From an uncultured Eubacteriales bacterium (GTDB taxonomy: Bacteria > Bacillota > Clostridia > HGM11514): 28,027 nt of DNA. The notes under the pieces were generated by a model. It was given only the letters and a program-made list of their open reading frames with translations. It was not told the origin of the DNA and did no database searches. This document shows positions 7,786 through 16,160 of the stretch, one piece after another. The stretch is from positions 1 to 28,027 of the forward strand of contig CABUMF010000024.1 in NCBI GenBank assembly GCA_902492655.1, written 5' to 3'. Every line of letters starts with the position of its first letter. The first letter of the stretch is position 1. Position numbers and translations under genes: made by a program.

Positions 7786-8592
7786 TTATCCTCCGTATTC
7801 GGTATATTTATTTTTTATTGCGAAGCCGTGGTTTAACGGCCCGCTTCCTTTTCCCAAATCCAGCATATCCGAAAGCGCTTCGGATATATATTCCTTTGCT
7901 CTCAAAACCGATTCCTCAATCGAAAATCCCTTTGCCAGATTTGAAGCAATCGCAGATGAAAGAGTGCAACCGGTTCCGTGGGTGTTAGGATTATTAATTC
8001 GCTTCCCCAAAAACCATCTCTCATTTTGCTTTGAAAAAAGAAAGTCATTTGCATCGTTAAGCTCATGACCGCCCTTCATAAGAACCGCACAGCCGTATTT
8101 TTCGGAAATGCTTTTCGCCGCACGAACCATATCATCGGCAGATTCTATTTTTTCTCCGCAAAGTATTTCTGCCTCGGGTATGTTGGGGGTTAAAATGTCC
8201 GCAAGGGGGAAAAGCTCTGCCTTCAAGGTTTCAACGGCATTTTCAGAAATAAGACGCGCTCCGCTCGTTGCCACCATGACCGGATCCACAACGATTTTTT
8301 CGGCTTTGTAATATTTAAGCTTTTCGGCTATTACCGAAATCAGAGAGCTTTCGGAAACCATTCCTGTTTTTACCGCATCGGGTCTTAAGTCGCTAAATAC
8401 GCAATCGAGCTGTTGTGCAAGAAATTCGGGAGTTGAATTCATAATCCCCGAAACTCCTGTCGTGTTTTGAGCCGTCATGGCGGTAATTGCGCTTGTCGCA
8501 TATACCCCGTTTGCAAGCATTGTTTTAATGTCTGCCTGAATTCCGGCACCTCCGCCGGAATCGCTTCCTGCTATTGTTAATGCTATTTTCAA
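7786..8592 (-). CDS. thiD: Hydroxymethylpyrimidine/phosphomethylpyrimidine kinase ThiD
   Basis: This 268-residue ribokinase-fold enzyme phosphorylates HMP to HMP-P and then HMP-PP for thiamin phosphate synthesis. The glycine-rich N-terminal motif G-S-D-S-G-G-G-A-G-I-Q-A-D and the C-terminal G-T-G-C-T-L-S-S-A, with the nucleotide and catalytic region, are present. An open frame extends to TTG 8610, but that extension encodes the Shine-Dalgarno itself. TTG at 8592 lies 6 nt after GGAAGG (8599-8604) and gives the usual length, so it is chosen. The stop overlaps the possible first start of the transporter gene. Confidence 0.93.
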   Translation of the reverse strand: MKIALTIAGSDSGGGAGIQADIKTMLANGVYATSAITAMTAQNTTGVSGIMNSTPEFLAQQLDCVFSDLRPDAVKTGMVSESSLISVIAEKLKYYKAEKIVVDPVMVATSGARLISENAVETLKAELFPLADILTPNIPEAEILCGEKIESADDMVRAAKSISEKYGCAVLMKGGHELNDANDFLFSKQNERWFLGKRINNPNTHGTGCTLSSAIASNLAKGFSIEESVLRAKEYISEALSDMLDLGKGSGPLNHGFAIKNKYTEYGG

Positions 8593-8606
8593 ATATATCC
8601 TTCCTT

Positions 8607-9272
8607 TCAAGACGGATTTCTAAGATAATTTTTCACCGCATCAATGTTTTCGGGACTTTCGAGATAAATTTTTGCTGTTTTTTTCAAACCGTCCGTATTT
8701 TTTTCGCCCAAAGGGTCATGTATTCCGACTGTTACAAAGCCGGCACCTGCTGCGGTTTTTAAGGCATATAAAGAATCCTCAAACACCATTGTGTTTTCGG
8801 GATTTGAGTTAAGATACGCCGCCGTCTCCAAATAAATATCCGGGGAATGCTTGCTTTTTCCTGTTTCGGAGGTGGTAAAAATTTTTCTAAAATATTTAAG
8901 CAAATCGCAACGCTCAAGAGCCTTTTTTACATGAATATACGGGCTTGATGTTGCGGCAACAACGGGTATATTGCAGTCATGCATCAATTCAAGAAGTTCT
9001 TTTGCTCCCTCTCTCGGCAGTACCTCATAAAAATAGAAGCTTTCCAGCATTTTTTCCATTTCTCCGAGCACTTCGTTCGGGCTTAATTCCATAGGATAAT
9101 TCTCGGTAAGATACTCTGCTCCCTGCTCCATACTCATTGAAAACAGAGTATCCGAAAGGGAGGAGTCTGCTGTTATACCGTGACTTTTCAAAAGCCTTTT
9201 CCCCAGATCATACCATATCCCGAGTGAATCAAGGATTACTCCGTCAATATCAAAAATCGCACCTGTAATCAT
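8607..9272 (-). CDS. HAD-superfamily hydrolase in the thiamin operon
   Basis: This 221-residue protein is a HAD phosphatase of the beta-phosphoglucomutase-like group. The nucleophile motif F-D-I-D-G-V-I-L-D-S is at residues 7-16, a T-S-S-P motif II is near 109-112, and a V-F-E-D-S-L-Y-A motif IV lies near 160. The gene overlaps thiE by 4 nt (ATGA) and sits inside the thi operon, which suggests a thiamin-related phosphate ester substrate such as thiamin monophosphate. That assignment is inference: a general sugar-phosphate or pyridoxal-phosphate phosphatase is equally compatible with the motifs. Confidence 0.85.
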   Translation of the reverse strand: MITGAIFDIDGVILDSLGIWYDLGKRLLKSHGITADSSLSDTLFSMSMEQGAEYLTENYPMELSPNEVLGEMEKMLESFYFYEVLPREGAKELLELMHDCNIPVVAATSSPYIHVKKALERCDLLKYFRKIFTTSETGKSKHSPDIYLETAAYLNSNPENTMVFEDSLYALKTAAGAGFVTVGIHDPLGEKNTDGLKKTAKIYLESPENIDAVKNYLRNPS

Positions 9273-9907
9273 AGTACCGCATCCTTAATTGCGGATTTGA
9301 GGGTTTTTGTTGCAGTGCATATGTCTTTTGCGGCATAAATTGCGCTGATAACCGCCGCTCCGCAAATTCCGCTTCCCGAAAGCTGTGAAACATTTTTTTC
9401 GGTAATTCCTCCGATTGCAATTACCGGTATGGAAACCGCTTTGCAAATTTTGCAAAGTGTTTCATAGCTTACATCCTCCGCGTCATCCTTTGAGCCCGTA
9501 GCGAAAACCGCACCTACCCCCAAGTAGTCCGCACCCTGCTTTTCCGCAAATATTGCTTGTTCAACCGTTTGTGCGGAAACGCCGATTATTTTGTCCGGAC
9601 CGAGAATTTTTCTCACATCCCTTGCTTCCATATCCTTTTGCCCAACATGAACTCCGTCCGCATCTACTGCCTTTGCGACCTCAACATTATCGTTTATCAC
9701 AAAGGGAACATTGAATTTTTTGCAAAGAGAGAAGATTTCCTTTGCCTCGGCTATAAAATCATCGTCGCCCATTTCCTTCTCCCTGAGCTGAAGGAAGGTA
9801 ACTCCGCCTTCCAAGCTGAGCCTTACATCATCGTATAATTTTCTCCCGTTCAGCCAGCGGCGGTCGGTTACGGCATAAAGAAGTAAATCTTTTTTATCTA
9901 ATTTCAT
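9269..9907 (-). CDS. thiE: Thiamin-phosphate synthase ThiE
   Basis: This 212-residue TIM-barrel enzyme couples HMP-PP and thiazole phosphate (made by ThiM) into thiamin monophosphate. Motifs seen: Y-A-V-T-D-R at the start, Q-L-R-E-K, G-V-H-V-G-Q-x-D, G-V-G-A-V-F-A-T-G-S-K and V-I-A-I-G-G-I for phosphate binding. A longer frame runs to ATG 9925, but an AAGGAG Shine-Dalgarno (9913-9919) lies inside it 6 nt before ATG 9907, which gives the normal family length. The gene overlaps both thiM (14 nt) and the HAD gene (4 nt). Confidence 0.94.
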   Translation of the reverse strand: MKLDKKDLLLYAVTDRRWLNGRKLYDDVRLSLEGGVTFLQLREKEMGDDDFIAEAKEIFSLCKKFNVPFVINDNVEVAKAVDADGVHVGQKDMEARDVRKILGPDKIIGVSAQTVEQAIFAEKQGADYLGVGAVFATGSKDDAEDVSYETLCKICKAVSIPVIAIGGITEKNVSQLSGSGICGAAVISAIYAAKDICTATKTLKSAIKDAVL

Positions 9908-10715
9908 ATTTTGCTCCTTTGTCAAGAATTTCCCCGTTCATATTGTAAACAGCGTCAATAATGCGATTTCTGTATGTTGAGTTTCCGTCGCACTCTTTCA
10001 TGTTTTCCATTGCGATTTCACCCGCAAGCCCCATTGCACATACAGCCGCAGCCGCCGCAACAGTAACATCGGAAGGATTTGCCGCTATAAATGCTGTCAT
10101 CATTCCCGAAAGCTGACATCCTGTTCCGGTTATCTTTCCCATTTCCGCGCGGCCGTTTCTTATAACGAAGCAACGACTTTCATCTGCAACAAGGTCGATA
10201 GCCCCGGTAACCGCAACGGTGCAGTTCATGGCTTTAGCAAAGCTTTTTACGAACGATACTGCAGAGTCTAAGTTATCCTCATTTACAGCGTCGCCCGGAT
10301 CTGCGTCAACTCCCTTTGTGGTTCCGCTTCCGCTTATGAGGGTCTTGATTTCGGATATGTTGCCTCTTATCACGCTGAGCTTAAGCTCCTTCATAAGCTC
10401 AAGCGCAGTATTTGTGCGAAGCGCTGATGCTCCTGCTCCGACGGGATCGAGCAAAATAGGATGATTAAGCTTCTGAGCCTGCTCTCCTGCAATGTGCATT
10501 GCTTTAATGGTATTGCGGTTGAGCGTTCCTATGTTAATGTTGAGGCAGCTGCAAATAGAGGTTATTTCTCCTACCTCCGTGGGCTCGTCCGCCATAATAG
10601 GGCTTGCTCCGCACGCCAAAATTATGTTTGCCACATCGTTTACCGTAACATAGTTTGTGATGTTGTGCACAAGCGGTACGGTTTTCCTTACATTCTCCAA
10701 ACAATTTCCTAACAT
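9894..10715 (-). CDS. thiM: Hydroxyethylthiazole kinase ThiM
   Basis: This 273-residue ribokinase-fold kinase phosphorylates salvaged hydroxyethylthiazole. Family segments are visible: P-L-V-H-N-I-T-N-Y-V-T-V-N-D-V-A-N near the start, then L-D-P-V-G-A-G-A, and G-T-G-C-Q-L-S-G with the catalytic Cys. The frame is open to 10769, but that part overlaps the riboswitch terminator hairpin. ATG 10715 is 7 nt after GGAGG, whereas ATG 10721 is only 1 nt from it, so 10715 is chosen. It is first in the TPP-controlled operon. No thiazole biosynthesis genes are present, which fits salvage. Confidence 0.94.
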   Translation of the reverse strand: MLGNCLENVRKTVPLVHNITNYVTVNDVANIILACGASPIMADEPTEVGEITSICSCLNINIGTLNRNTIKAMHIAGEQAQKLNHPILLDPVGAGASALRTNTALELMKELKLSVIRGNISEIKTLISGSGTTKGVDADPGDAVNEDNLDSAVSFVKSFAKAMNCTVAVTGAIDLVADESRCFVIRNGRAEMGKITGTGCQLSGMMTAFIAANPSDVTVAAAAAVCAMGLAGEIAMENMKECDGNSTYRNRIIDAVYNMNGEILDKGAKYEIR

Positions 10716-10727
10716 AAACATTCCTCC

Positions 10728-10767
10728 AAAAAATAAAATGCGGACACACCAAATAAGGTATATCCGC
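10728..10767 (-). terminator. Terminator of the TPP riboswitch expression platform
   Basis: On the minus strand an 11-bp stem (plus 10757-10767 with 10740-10750, two T.G pairs) is followed by ATTTTATTTTTT. It lies between the aptamer and the thiM Shine-Dalgarno, so ligand-controlled premature termination is the expected mechanism. Confidence 0.88.
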
Positions 10768-10789
10768 ACAAATTACAAATATTAAATAA

Positions 10790-10877
10790 GCGACATCCTT
10801 ACGTTGGCATTATCCAAATCAAGTAGGGTCAGAACAATACAGTTCACTCTCAGCCTGCTTTTTGCAAGCTCCCCTGT
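10790..10877 (-). promoter_or_regulatory. TPP riboswitch (THI element)
   Basis: Read on the minus strand, the conserved blocks of the thiamin-pyrophosphate aptamer occur in order: GACAGGGGAGC, GCTGAGAGTGAAC, GACCCTACTTGATTTGGAT, AATGCCAACGTAAGGATGTC. It is followed by a terminator hairpin and then thiM. High TPP should favour the terminator and switch off the salvage operon. Confidence 0.97.
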
Positions 10878-10885
10878 CAAAATAC

Positions 10886-10914
10886 AGTATATCACACTTT
10901 TTTAATAATTGCAA
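10886..10914 (-). promoter_or_regulatory. Promoter of the thiamin salvage operon
   Basis: On the minus strand TTGCAA (plus 10909-10914) and TATACT (plus 10886-10891) are 17 bp apart, just upstream of the riboswitch. Confidence 0.82.
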
Positions 10915-10930
10915 GATGTAATTTCAAAAA

Positions 10931-11887
10931 TTATTTAATATCGTTCCAATTTATAATATCTTCGGCATTTTTAAGCTCTACCGTTTTGCCCGAGAGATAG
11001 GAAAGCAAGGATTCGTCCTTAAAATCAAAACAGAGCTTATATGCGCAGAGTGCCTGATGAGATGCGTGCATTTTTCTGTTAATCTCGTTCTTTCCGTATT
11101 TTCCGTCTCCGAGAAGGGGACAGCCTATGTGCGCCATGTGCGCCCTTATCTGATGCGTTCTTCCCGTAACCAAATCCACATTCACAAGCGAAAAGCCTCC
11201 GTGTGTTTCTAATGTGTTATAAAGGGTTATTGCCGATTTTGCTCCGGGAATCATTGTATTTTTTATAAACACTCTGTTTTTTGAAGAATCCTTCCATATA
11301 TAGTTTTCTATTCTGCCGGATTTCGGATTCGGCACACCGCAGGTTATGCAAAGATAGCTTTTTTTGATTTCCTTATCTTTGATTTTCTGATTGATAATTC
11401 GGAGCGATTCCGCATTTTTAGCGGCGATTACAAGCCCTGCCGTATTTCTGTCGATCCTGTTGCAAAGAGCGGGAACAAAAGAATTTTCCGATTTCGGATC
11501 ATATTCCTTTTTTCTGATAAGATACGCCTTTATGTGATTTATGAGCGTGTTTTTGCTCTCGGTGTTGTCTTCATGAACAACAGTTCCGAAGGGCTTGTTC
11601 ACCACAATTATGTTTTCGTCCTCATACGCAATGTCAAGCTTAATATCAATTTCGGACAGCTTAAAGCTTTCTTTTTTGTCAACAAAAAAATCGTCATTTA
11701 TATAAAGGTCAATTTGATCGCCCACGCACAGCTTTGACGATATTTCGGCTCGTTTACCGTTAAGCTTAATGCTTTTCTTCCTTATATATTTATACATTGC
11801 GGATTTCGGAAGGCTCGGGCATGCCTTCATCAGAAATTTATCAAGCCTTTGTCCGGCATCATTTTGAGAAATTATAAATGTTTTCAT
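10931..11887 (-). CDS. RluA-family ribosomal large-subunit pseudouridine synthase
   Basis: This 318-residue enzyme isomerises uridine to pseudouridine in RNA, probably 23S rRNA. An S4 RNA-binding domain (residues about 12-60) precedes the RluA catalytic domain, with the catalytic Asp146 in N-R-I-D-R-N-T-A-G-L. The motifs V-V-N-K-P-F-G, L-V-T-G-R-T-H-Q-I-R and H-M-A-H-I-G-C-P-L-L-G-D are also present. The frame is open to GTG 11896, but AAGGTG lies 6 nt before ATG 11887, which is taken as the start. RluC- and RluD-type enzymes cannot be separated by motifs alone. The gene is monocistronic and divergent from the microcompartment locus. Confidence 0.9.
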   Translation of the reverse strand: MKTFIISQNDAGQRLDKFLMKACPSLPKSAMYKYIRKKSIKLNGKRAEISSKLCVGDQIDLYINDDFFVDKKESFKLSEIDIKLDIAYEDENIIVVNKPFGTVVHEDNTESKNTLINHIKAYLIRKKEYDPKSENSFVPALCNRIDRNTAGLVIAAKNAESLRIINQKIKDKEIKKSYLCITCGVPNPKSGRIENYIWKDSSKNRVFIKNTMIPGAKSAITLYNTLETHGGFSLVNVDLVTGRTHQIRAHMAHIGCPLLGDGKYGKNEINRKMHASHQALCAYKLCFDFKDESLLSYLSGKTVELKNAEDIINWNDIK

Positions 11888-11903
11888 TGAAATCACCTTA
11901 AAT

Positions 11904-11932
11904 ATTATATATCATTTTCATGTTTTTTTCAA
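11904..11932 (-). promoter_or_regulatory. Promoter of the pseudouridine synthase gene
   Basis: On the minus strand TTGAAA (plus 11927-11932) and TATAAT (plus 11904-11909) have a 17-bp spacer, 16 bp before the chosen start. Confidence 0.75.
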
Positions 11933-11969
11933 TATTTTTTAAAAAATCTGTTTTTTTCTGTGATTTATC

Positions 11970-11998
11970 TTGACTTTTGTGGGTTTTTGTTGTATTAT
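11970..11998 (+). promoter_or_regulatory. Promoter of the diol dehydratase operon with a CTTTTGTGG element
   Basis: TTGACT (11970-11975) and TATTAT (11993-11998) have a 17-bp spacer, 42 bp before the glycyl radical enzyme gene. The spacer holds CTTTTGTGG (11974-11982), the reverse complement of CCACAAAAG found at the same place in the aldolase promoter (16186-16194). It is a candidate binding site for a shared regulator. Confidence 0.72.
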
Positions 11999-12040
11999 TA
12001 TAATATAAAGATTTGTTTTGATGAAAAGAGGTCGAGAATA

Positions 12041-14572
12041 ATGAACTGTTACACCGAAAAAATTCCGCAAACCCAAAGAATAGATTTATTGAAGGATGCT
12101 TTGTTTAAAGAAATGCCTCAGATTGAAGCTGACAGAGCAATTCTTCTTACGGAAAGCTATAAGGCTACTGAAAATCTTCCTATTATAAAAAGACGCTCAA
12201 AGGCTTTTAAGCATATTCTCGAGCATATCCCGATTACAATAAGGGACAACGAGCTTGTTGTCGGCTCGGCAACAAAGAGACCGAGGAGCTGTCAGGTGTT
12301 CCCGGAATACTCTTTTGAATGGCTTGAGGACGAGTTTGACACAATCGAGCACAGAAATGCCGATCCGTTCTTTATTTCCGAGGAAACAAAGGCGGCGCTC
12401 CATGAGGTTTATAAGTATTGGAAGGGAAAAACCACTTCCGATTTGGCGGCATCCTTTATGGCGCCCGAGGCTCACCGTGCAATTGAACACAATATGTTCA
12501 CTCCCGGGAATTACTTCTACAACGGCGTAGGTCATGTTACCGTAAATTACGGAGAGGTGCTTGAATTCGGGCTTGAAGGTATTCGCAAGAAGGCGGAAGA
12601 TGCACTCGCAAAATGCACTCCCGAAACTCCCGATTATGCAACAAGAAACTCGTTTTTGGAGGCAGTAATCGAAAGTCTTGATGCGGCTATACTTTACGCA
12701 GAAAGATACTCTGAATTGGCATACACCGAGGCTTCGCGCACAAGCGATCCCAAACGCAGAGAAGAGCTTGTAAAAATAGCCGAAAACTGCAAAAATGTTC
12801 CGAGACACGGAGCAAAGTCTTTCTGGGAGGCTTGTCAGTCCTTCTGGTTTATACAGATGCTTATTCAGACCGAATCCAGCGGACATTCCATTTCTCCGGG
12901 AAGATTTGACCAGTATATGTATCCTTATTATAAGGCAGACCTTGACGCAGGTAAAATCACCCGGGAACAGGCGCAGGAGCTTATGGACTGCATTTGGATT
13001 AAGCTCAACGACCTCAACAAGGCAAGAGATGCGGCTTCGGCAGAAGGCTTTGCGGGCTACAGCCTGTTCCAGAATCTCATCGCCGGCGGTCAGACCCCGG
13101 AAGGACTTGACGCAACAAACGACCTTTCGTATATGTGCATAAACTCAACGCTTCATGTTAGCCTTCCTCAGCCGTCTTTTTCGGTTCGTGTATGGAACGG
13201 CACTCCCCATGAGTTTATGATAAGGGCGGCAGAGCTCACAAGAACCGGCGTGGGACTTCCGGCTTATTACAATGATGAGGTTATTATACCTTCGCTTCTT
13301 TCAAGAGGACTTACAATGGAGGATGCGCGTGATTACAACATAATCGGCTGCGTTGAACCCCAGAAGTCGGGCAAAACAGAGGGCTGGCATGATGCTGCAT
13401 TTTTCAATATGTGCCGTCCCCTCGAGCTTGTGTTTGAAAACGGTTACGATAACGGTGAGCTTGTTGGCTTGCAGACCGGCGATGTTTCACAAATGTCAAC
13501 ATTTGAAGAATTCTATGATGCTTACAAAAAGCAGATGGATTACATGATTTCTCTGCTTGTAAACGCCGATAACGCCATTGATTCGGCACATGCGGCAAGA
13601 TGTCCGCTGCCATTCCTTTCTTCCATGATTGAGGATTGCATAGGCAGAGGAAAGAGCGTTCAGGAGGGCGGAGCGATTTATAATTTCACAGGTCCTCAAG
13701 GGTTTGGCGTTGCAAACATGGCAGATTCTCTTTATGCAGTTAAAAAGCTTGTGTTTGATGAAAAGAAAATCACGCTTTCCGAGCTTAAGGAAGCTTTGGA
13801 GCATAATTACGGATACGCTCTTTCGGGCGAGCCGGCTAAGAAAGCAACGGAAGAAGCCGTTAAGCTTTTGGCTCAGCAGGGCAGACAGGTTACTCCCGAG
13901 CTTGTAGCAATGGTTTATAATCAAGTTACGGGCGCTTCCTCCGAAAACGGAAAATACAGAAGAATTAAAGACCTTATTGATGAGGTTCCGAAATTCGGAA
14001 ACGATATACCCGAGGTTGACGCTTTTGCAAGAGATGTTGCTTACACCTATACAAAGCCGCTTGAAAAGCATAAAAACCCGAGAGGCGGAATGTACCAGGC
14101 AGGGCTTTATCCTGTTTCCGCAAATGTTCCCCTCGGTGCTCAGACCGGTGCAACTCCGGACGGCAGACTTGCCGGAACGCCTGTGGCTGACGGTGTTTCA
14201 CCTTCTGCCGGCAAAGATATTTACGGTCCGACCGCATCTGCAAACTCTGTTTCCAGCCTTGACCACTTTATCGCTTCAAACGGAACGCTGTTCAACATGA
14301 AGTTCCATCCTGCGGCTCTGGAAGGCAGACAGGGACTTGAAAGCTTTGTCGCACTTGTAAGAGGATATTTTGACCGCAAGGGAAGTCATATGCAGTTTAA
14401 TGTTGTCAGCCGAGAAACCTTAAGAGATGCACAGGCGCATCCCGAGAATTACAAGAGCTTGGTTGTCAGAGTTGCCGGATACAGCGCACTCTTTGTAACT
14501 CTTTCAAAATCACTTCAGGACGATATTATTAACAGAACCGAACAAGGCGGATTTTATAATGAGTTATCTTGA
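12041..14572 (+). CDS. B12-independent (glycyl radical) propanediol/glycerol dehydratase
   Basis: This 843-residue enzyme removes water from 1,2-propanediol (or glycerol) by glycyl radical chemistry. The thiyl Cys437 and Glu439 lie in G-C-V-E-P-Q. Asp451 sits 14 residues after the Cys in G-W-H-D, and His165 in G-V-G-H-V-T-V-N-Y. This residue set marks diol dehydratases rather than pyruvate formate-lyase (CC) or choline lyase. The glycyl radical site is Gly813 in R-V-A-G-Y-S-A, 30 residues before the end. An open frame extends to 11960, but ATG 12041 has GAGG 9 nt upstream and the promoter lies inside the extension. No N-terminal targeting helix plus linker is visible; the core starts directly. 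It overlaps its activase gene by 14 nt. The neighbouring aldolase and shell genes favour propanediol from fucose or rhamnose. Confidence 0.93.
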   Translation: MNCYTEKIPQTQRIDLLKDALFKEMPQIEADRAILLTESYKATENLPIIKRRSKAFKHILEHIPITIRDNELVVGSATKRPRSCQVFPEYSFEWLEDEFDTIEHRNADPFFISEETKAALHEVYKYWKGKTTSDLAASFMAPEAHRAIEHNMFTPGNYFYNGVGHVTVNYGEVLEFGLEGIRKKAEDALAKCTPETPDYATRNSFLEAVIESLDAAILYAERYSELAYTEASRTSDPKRREELVKIAENCKNVPRHGAKSFWEACQSFWFIQMLIQTESSGHSISPGRFDQYMYPYYKADLDAGKITREQAQELMDCIWIKLNDLNKARDAASAEGFAGYSLFQNLIAGGQTPEGLDATNDLSYMCINSTLHVSLPQPSFSVRVWNGTPHEFMIRAAELTRTGVGLPAYYNDEVIIPSLLSRGLTMEDARDYNIIGCVEPQKSGKTEGWHDAAFFNMCRPLELVFENGYDNGELVGLQTGDVSQMSTFEEFYDAYKKQMDYMISLLVNADNAIDSAHAARCPLPFLSSMIEDCIGRGKSVQEGGAIYNFTGPQGFGVANMADSLYAVKKLVFDEKKITLSELKEALEHNYGYALSGEPAKKATEEAVKLLAQQGRQVTPELVAMVYNQVTGASSENGKYRRIKDLIDEVPKFGNDIPEVDAFARDVAYTYTKPLEKHKNPRGGMYQAGLYPVSANVPLGAQTGATPDGRLAGTPVADGVSPSAGKDIYGPTASANSVSSLDHFIASNGTLFNMKFHPAALEGRQGLESFVALVRGYFDRKGSHMQFNVVSRETLRDAQAHPENYKSLVVRVAGYSALFVTLSKSLQDDIINRTEQGGFYNELS

Positions 14573-15341
14573 TACAAAAGGCAGAATATTTGATATACAG
14601 CGGTTTTCCGTGCATGACGGCCCCGGGATAAGAACCATTGTGTTTCTTAAAGGTTGCTTCCTTAGGTGCAAGTGGTGCTGTAATCCCGAATCCCAAAGCT
14701 TTGAAATCGAGCAGATGAACCGCGGCGGCAAGATTGAAACCGTGGGGCAGGATATAACCGTTCGTGAGGTAATGGAAACCGTTGAGTGCGACAGGGTTTA
14801 TTACAGAAGAAGCGGCGGAGGACTTACGCTTTCCGGCGGTGAAAGTCTTGTGCAGTACGAATTTGCCGCGGCACTTTTAAGAGCCGCCAAAGAATCGGGC
14901 ATTAATACAGCAATAGAGTCAACGGCTTGTGCGGATTATTCAAGGATAGAAGCAATTTTACCGTATCTTGACACCTATCTTATGGATATAAAACACATGA
15001 ATTCCGATAAACACAAGGAATTTACGAAGCGTGACAATGCACTTATCCTTCAGAATGCCAAAAGGATTGCAAAGGAAAATTGCAATCTTATCATAAGAGT
15101 TCCGGTTATTCCGACATTTAACGATACGCCCCAGGAAATATATGATATTGCGGCATACACAAGGTCTATCGGGGTTAAGGAAATACACCTGTTGCCCTAT
15201 CACAGGCTCGGCTCCGACAAGTATGCGGCATTGGGACGGGAATATCCTATGGGGCATGTGGATCTTATCCCGAAGGAAAAAATCAAAACCCTTCAGAATG
15301 TTGCGGCATCTGTCGGGCTGATTTGCAAGATCGGAGGTTAA
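14559..15341 (+). CDS. Glycyl-radical-enzyme activase (radical SAM)
   Basis: This 260-residue radical-SAM enzyme generates the glycyl radical on the dehydratase encoded upstream. The cluster motif C-x3-C-x2-C is at Cys33, Cys37 and Cys40, followed by the second Cys of W-C-C-N-P-E-S. The S-G-G-E motif for SAM is at 92-95. Unlike many GRE activases, no ferredoxin-like insert with two extra clusters follows the CxxxCxxC motif; only about 25 residues separate it from the next helix. The length is therefore close to pyruvate formate-lyase activase. It overlaps the dehydratase gene, giving coupled translation. Confidence 0.93.
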   Translation: MSYLDTKGRIFDIQRFSVHDGPGIRTIVFLKGCFLRCKWCCNPESQSFEIEQMNRGGKIETVGQDITVREVMETVECDRVYYRRSGGGLTLSGGESLVQYEFAAALLRAAKESGINTAIESTACADYSRIEAILPYLDTYLMDIKHMNSDKHKEFTKRDNALILQNAKRIAKENCNLIIRVPVIPTFNDTPQEIYDIAAYTRSIGVKEIHLLPYHRLGSDKYAALGREYPMGHVDLIPKEKIKTLQNVAASVGLICKIGG

Positions 15342-15344
15342 ACA

Positions 15345-15713
15345 ATGGATTTAAATAGCCTTAACGATAAAATGAGAATAATTCAGGAGCTTGTCCCCGG
15401 AAAGCAAATAACGCTTGCCCACATTATTGCCAACCCCGATGAAATTCTCTATAAAAAGCTCGGGCTTGACCCGGCGGTGGATTACTCGAAGGCGGCTATC
15501 GGTATTGTTACAATGTCGCCTGCCGAAACGGCAATAATCGCCGGCGATATTGCTATTAAGGCTTCGGGGGCGGAGCTTGGGTTTGTTGACAGATTCAGCG
15601 GAACTCTTATAATTACGGGTACCGTTTCGGAGGTTGAAGCGAGCCTTAAGGCATTAACGGATTACTGCCGTGAAACGCTTTCCTTCAATGTTTGCCCCAT
15701 TACGAGAACATAA
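15345..15713 (+). CDS. Microcompartment shell protein, circularly permuted BMC-H (PduU/EutS type)
   Basis: This 122-residue shell protein has the PduU/EutS layout. An N-terminal beta-strand segment (residues 9-30, with I-T-L-A-H-I-I-A-N-P) precedes a permuted BMC domain starting with A-A-I-G-I-V-T-M-S-P-A-E-T-A. Six subunits should form a hexamer with a small beta-barrel over the pore. It starts 3 nt after the activase stop, with GGAGG inside the end of that gene, and its stop overlaps the next start as TAATG. It is one of seven shell genes in the locus. Confidence 0.92.
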   Translation: MDLNSLNDKMRIIQELVPGKQITLAHIIANPDEILYKKLGLDPAVDYSKAAIGIVTMSPAETAIIAGDIAIKASGAELGFVDRFSGTLIITGTVSEVEASLKALTDYCRETLSFNVCPITRT

Positions 15714-16159
15714 TGAAAAAATTAATTCTGATGGGCAGAAGCGGCTGTGGAAAAACAACGCTTATGCAGGCGCTTAAAGGCAAAAAAATTGAATACAACA
15801 AAACCCAAAGCATTGATTATCACGATTTTTTGATTGATACTCCCGGCGAGTATGCAGAAAACCACATTTTGGGACGAGCACTTGCACTTTACACATACGA
15901 GGCAGATATTGTGGGGCTTTTATGCAGTGCAACAGAGCCGTATTGTCTGTTTCCGCCCTGTGTTACAAGTCAGTGCAACCGTGAGGTTGTGGGAATTGTG
16001 ACAAAAATCGACAGAAGCGACGCAAATCCAAAAAGGGCAGAAAATTGGCTCCGGCTTGCAGGGTGTAAAAAGATTTTTATGGTCAGCTCGTATCAAAATA
16101 AAGGGATTTCTGATATTTTGGAGTATATTTCGCAACAAAAACAACAAAACCAAAAATAA
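15713..16159 (+). CDS. EutP/PduV-family small GTPase
   Basis: This 148-residue P-loop protein has G1 G-R-S-G-C-G-K-T-T near residues 8-16, a D-T-P-G-E-Y switch near 43-48 and a T-K-I-D specificity motif. It matches the EutP/PduV family that accompanies microcompartment operons; PduV has been linked to compartment positioning, and some EutP proteins act as acetate kinases. Translation from ATG 15713 overlaps the upstream stop by one base (TAATG), so the in-frame codons before it are not used. The C-terminus is Gln/Asn/Lys-rich. It ends the first transcription unit of the locus. Confidence 0.88.
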   Translation: MKKLILMGRSGCGKTTLMQALKGKKIEYNKTQSIDYHDFLIDTPGEYAENHILGRALALYTYEADIVGLLCSATEPYCLFPPCVTSQCNREVVGIVTKIDRSDANPKRAENWLRLAGCKKIFMVSSYQNKGISDILEYISQQKQQNQK

Positions 16160-16160
16160 A

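Noticed and set aside
10716..10769. Longer thiM start
   Set aside because: It would translate the riboswitch terminator hairpin and the Shine-Dalgarno.
11960..12040. Upstream in-frame start for the dehydratase
   Set aside because: The promoter lies inside this stretch, and its hydrophobic residues do not resemble a targeting helix or a GRE N-terminus.
12021..12041. Six-codon open frame (ATG to TAA) overlapping the dehydratase start
   Set aside because: The short ATG-to-TAATG overlap includes the Shine-Dalgarno and is too short to separate from chance.
12197..12886. A 229-codon minus-strand frame inside the dehydratase gene
   Set aside because: It is a shadow of the GRE coding strand with no domain pattern.
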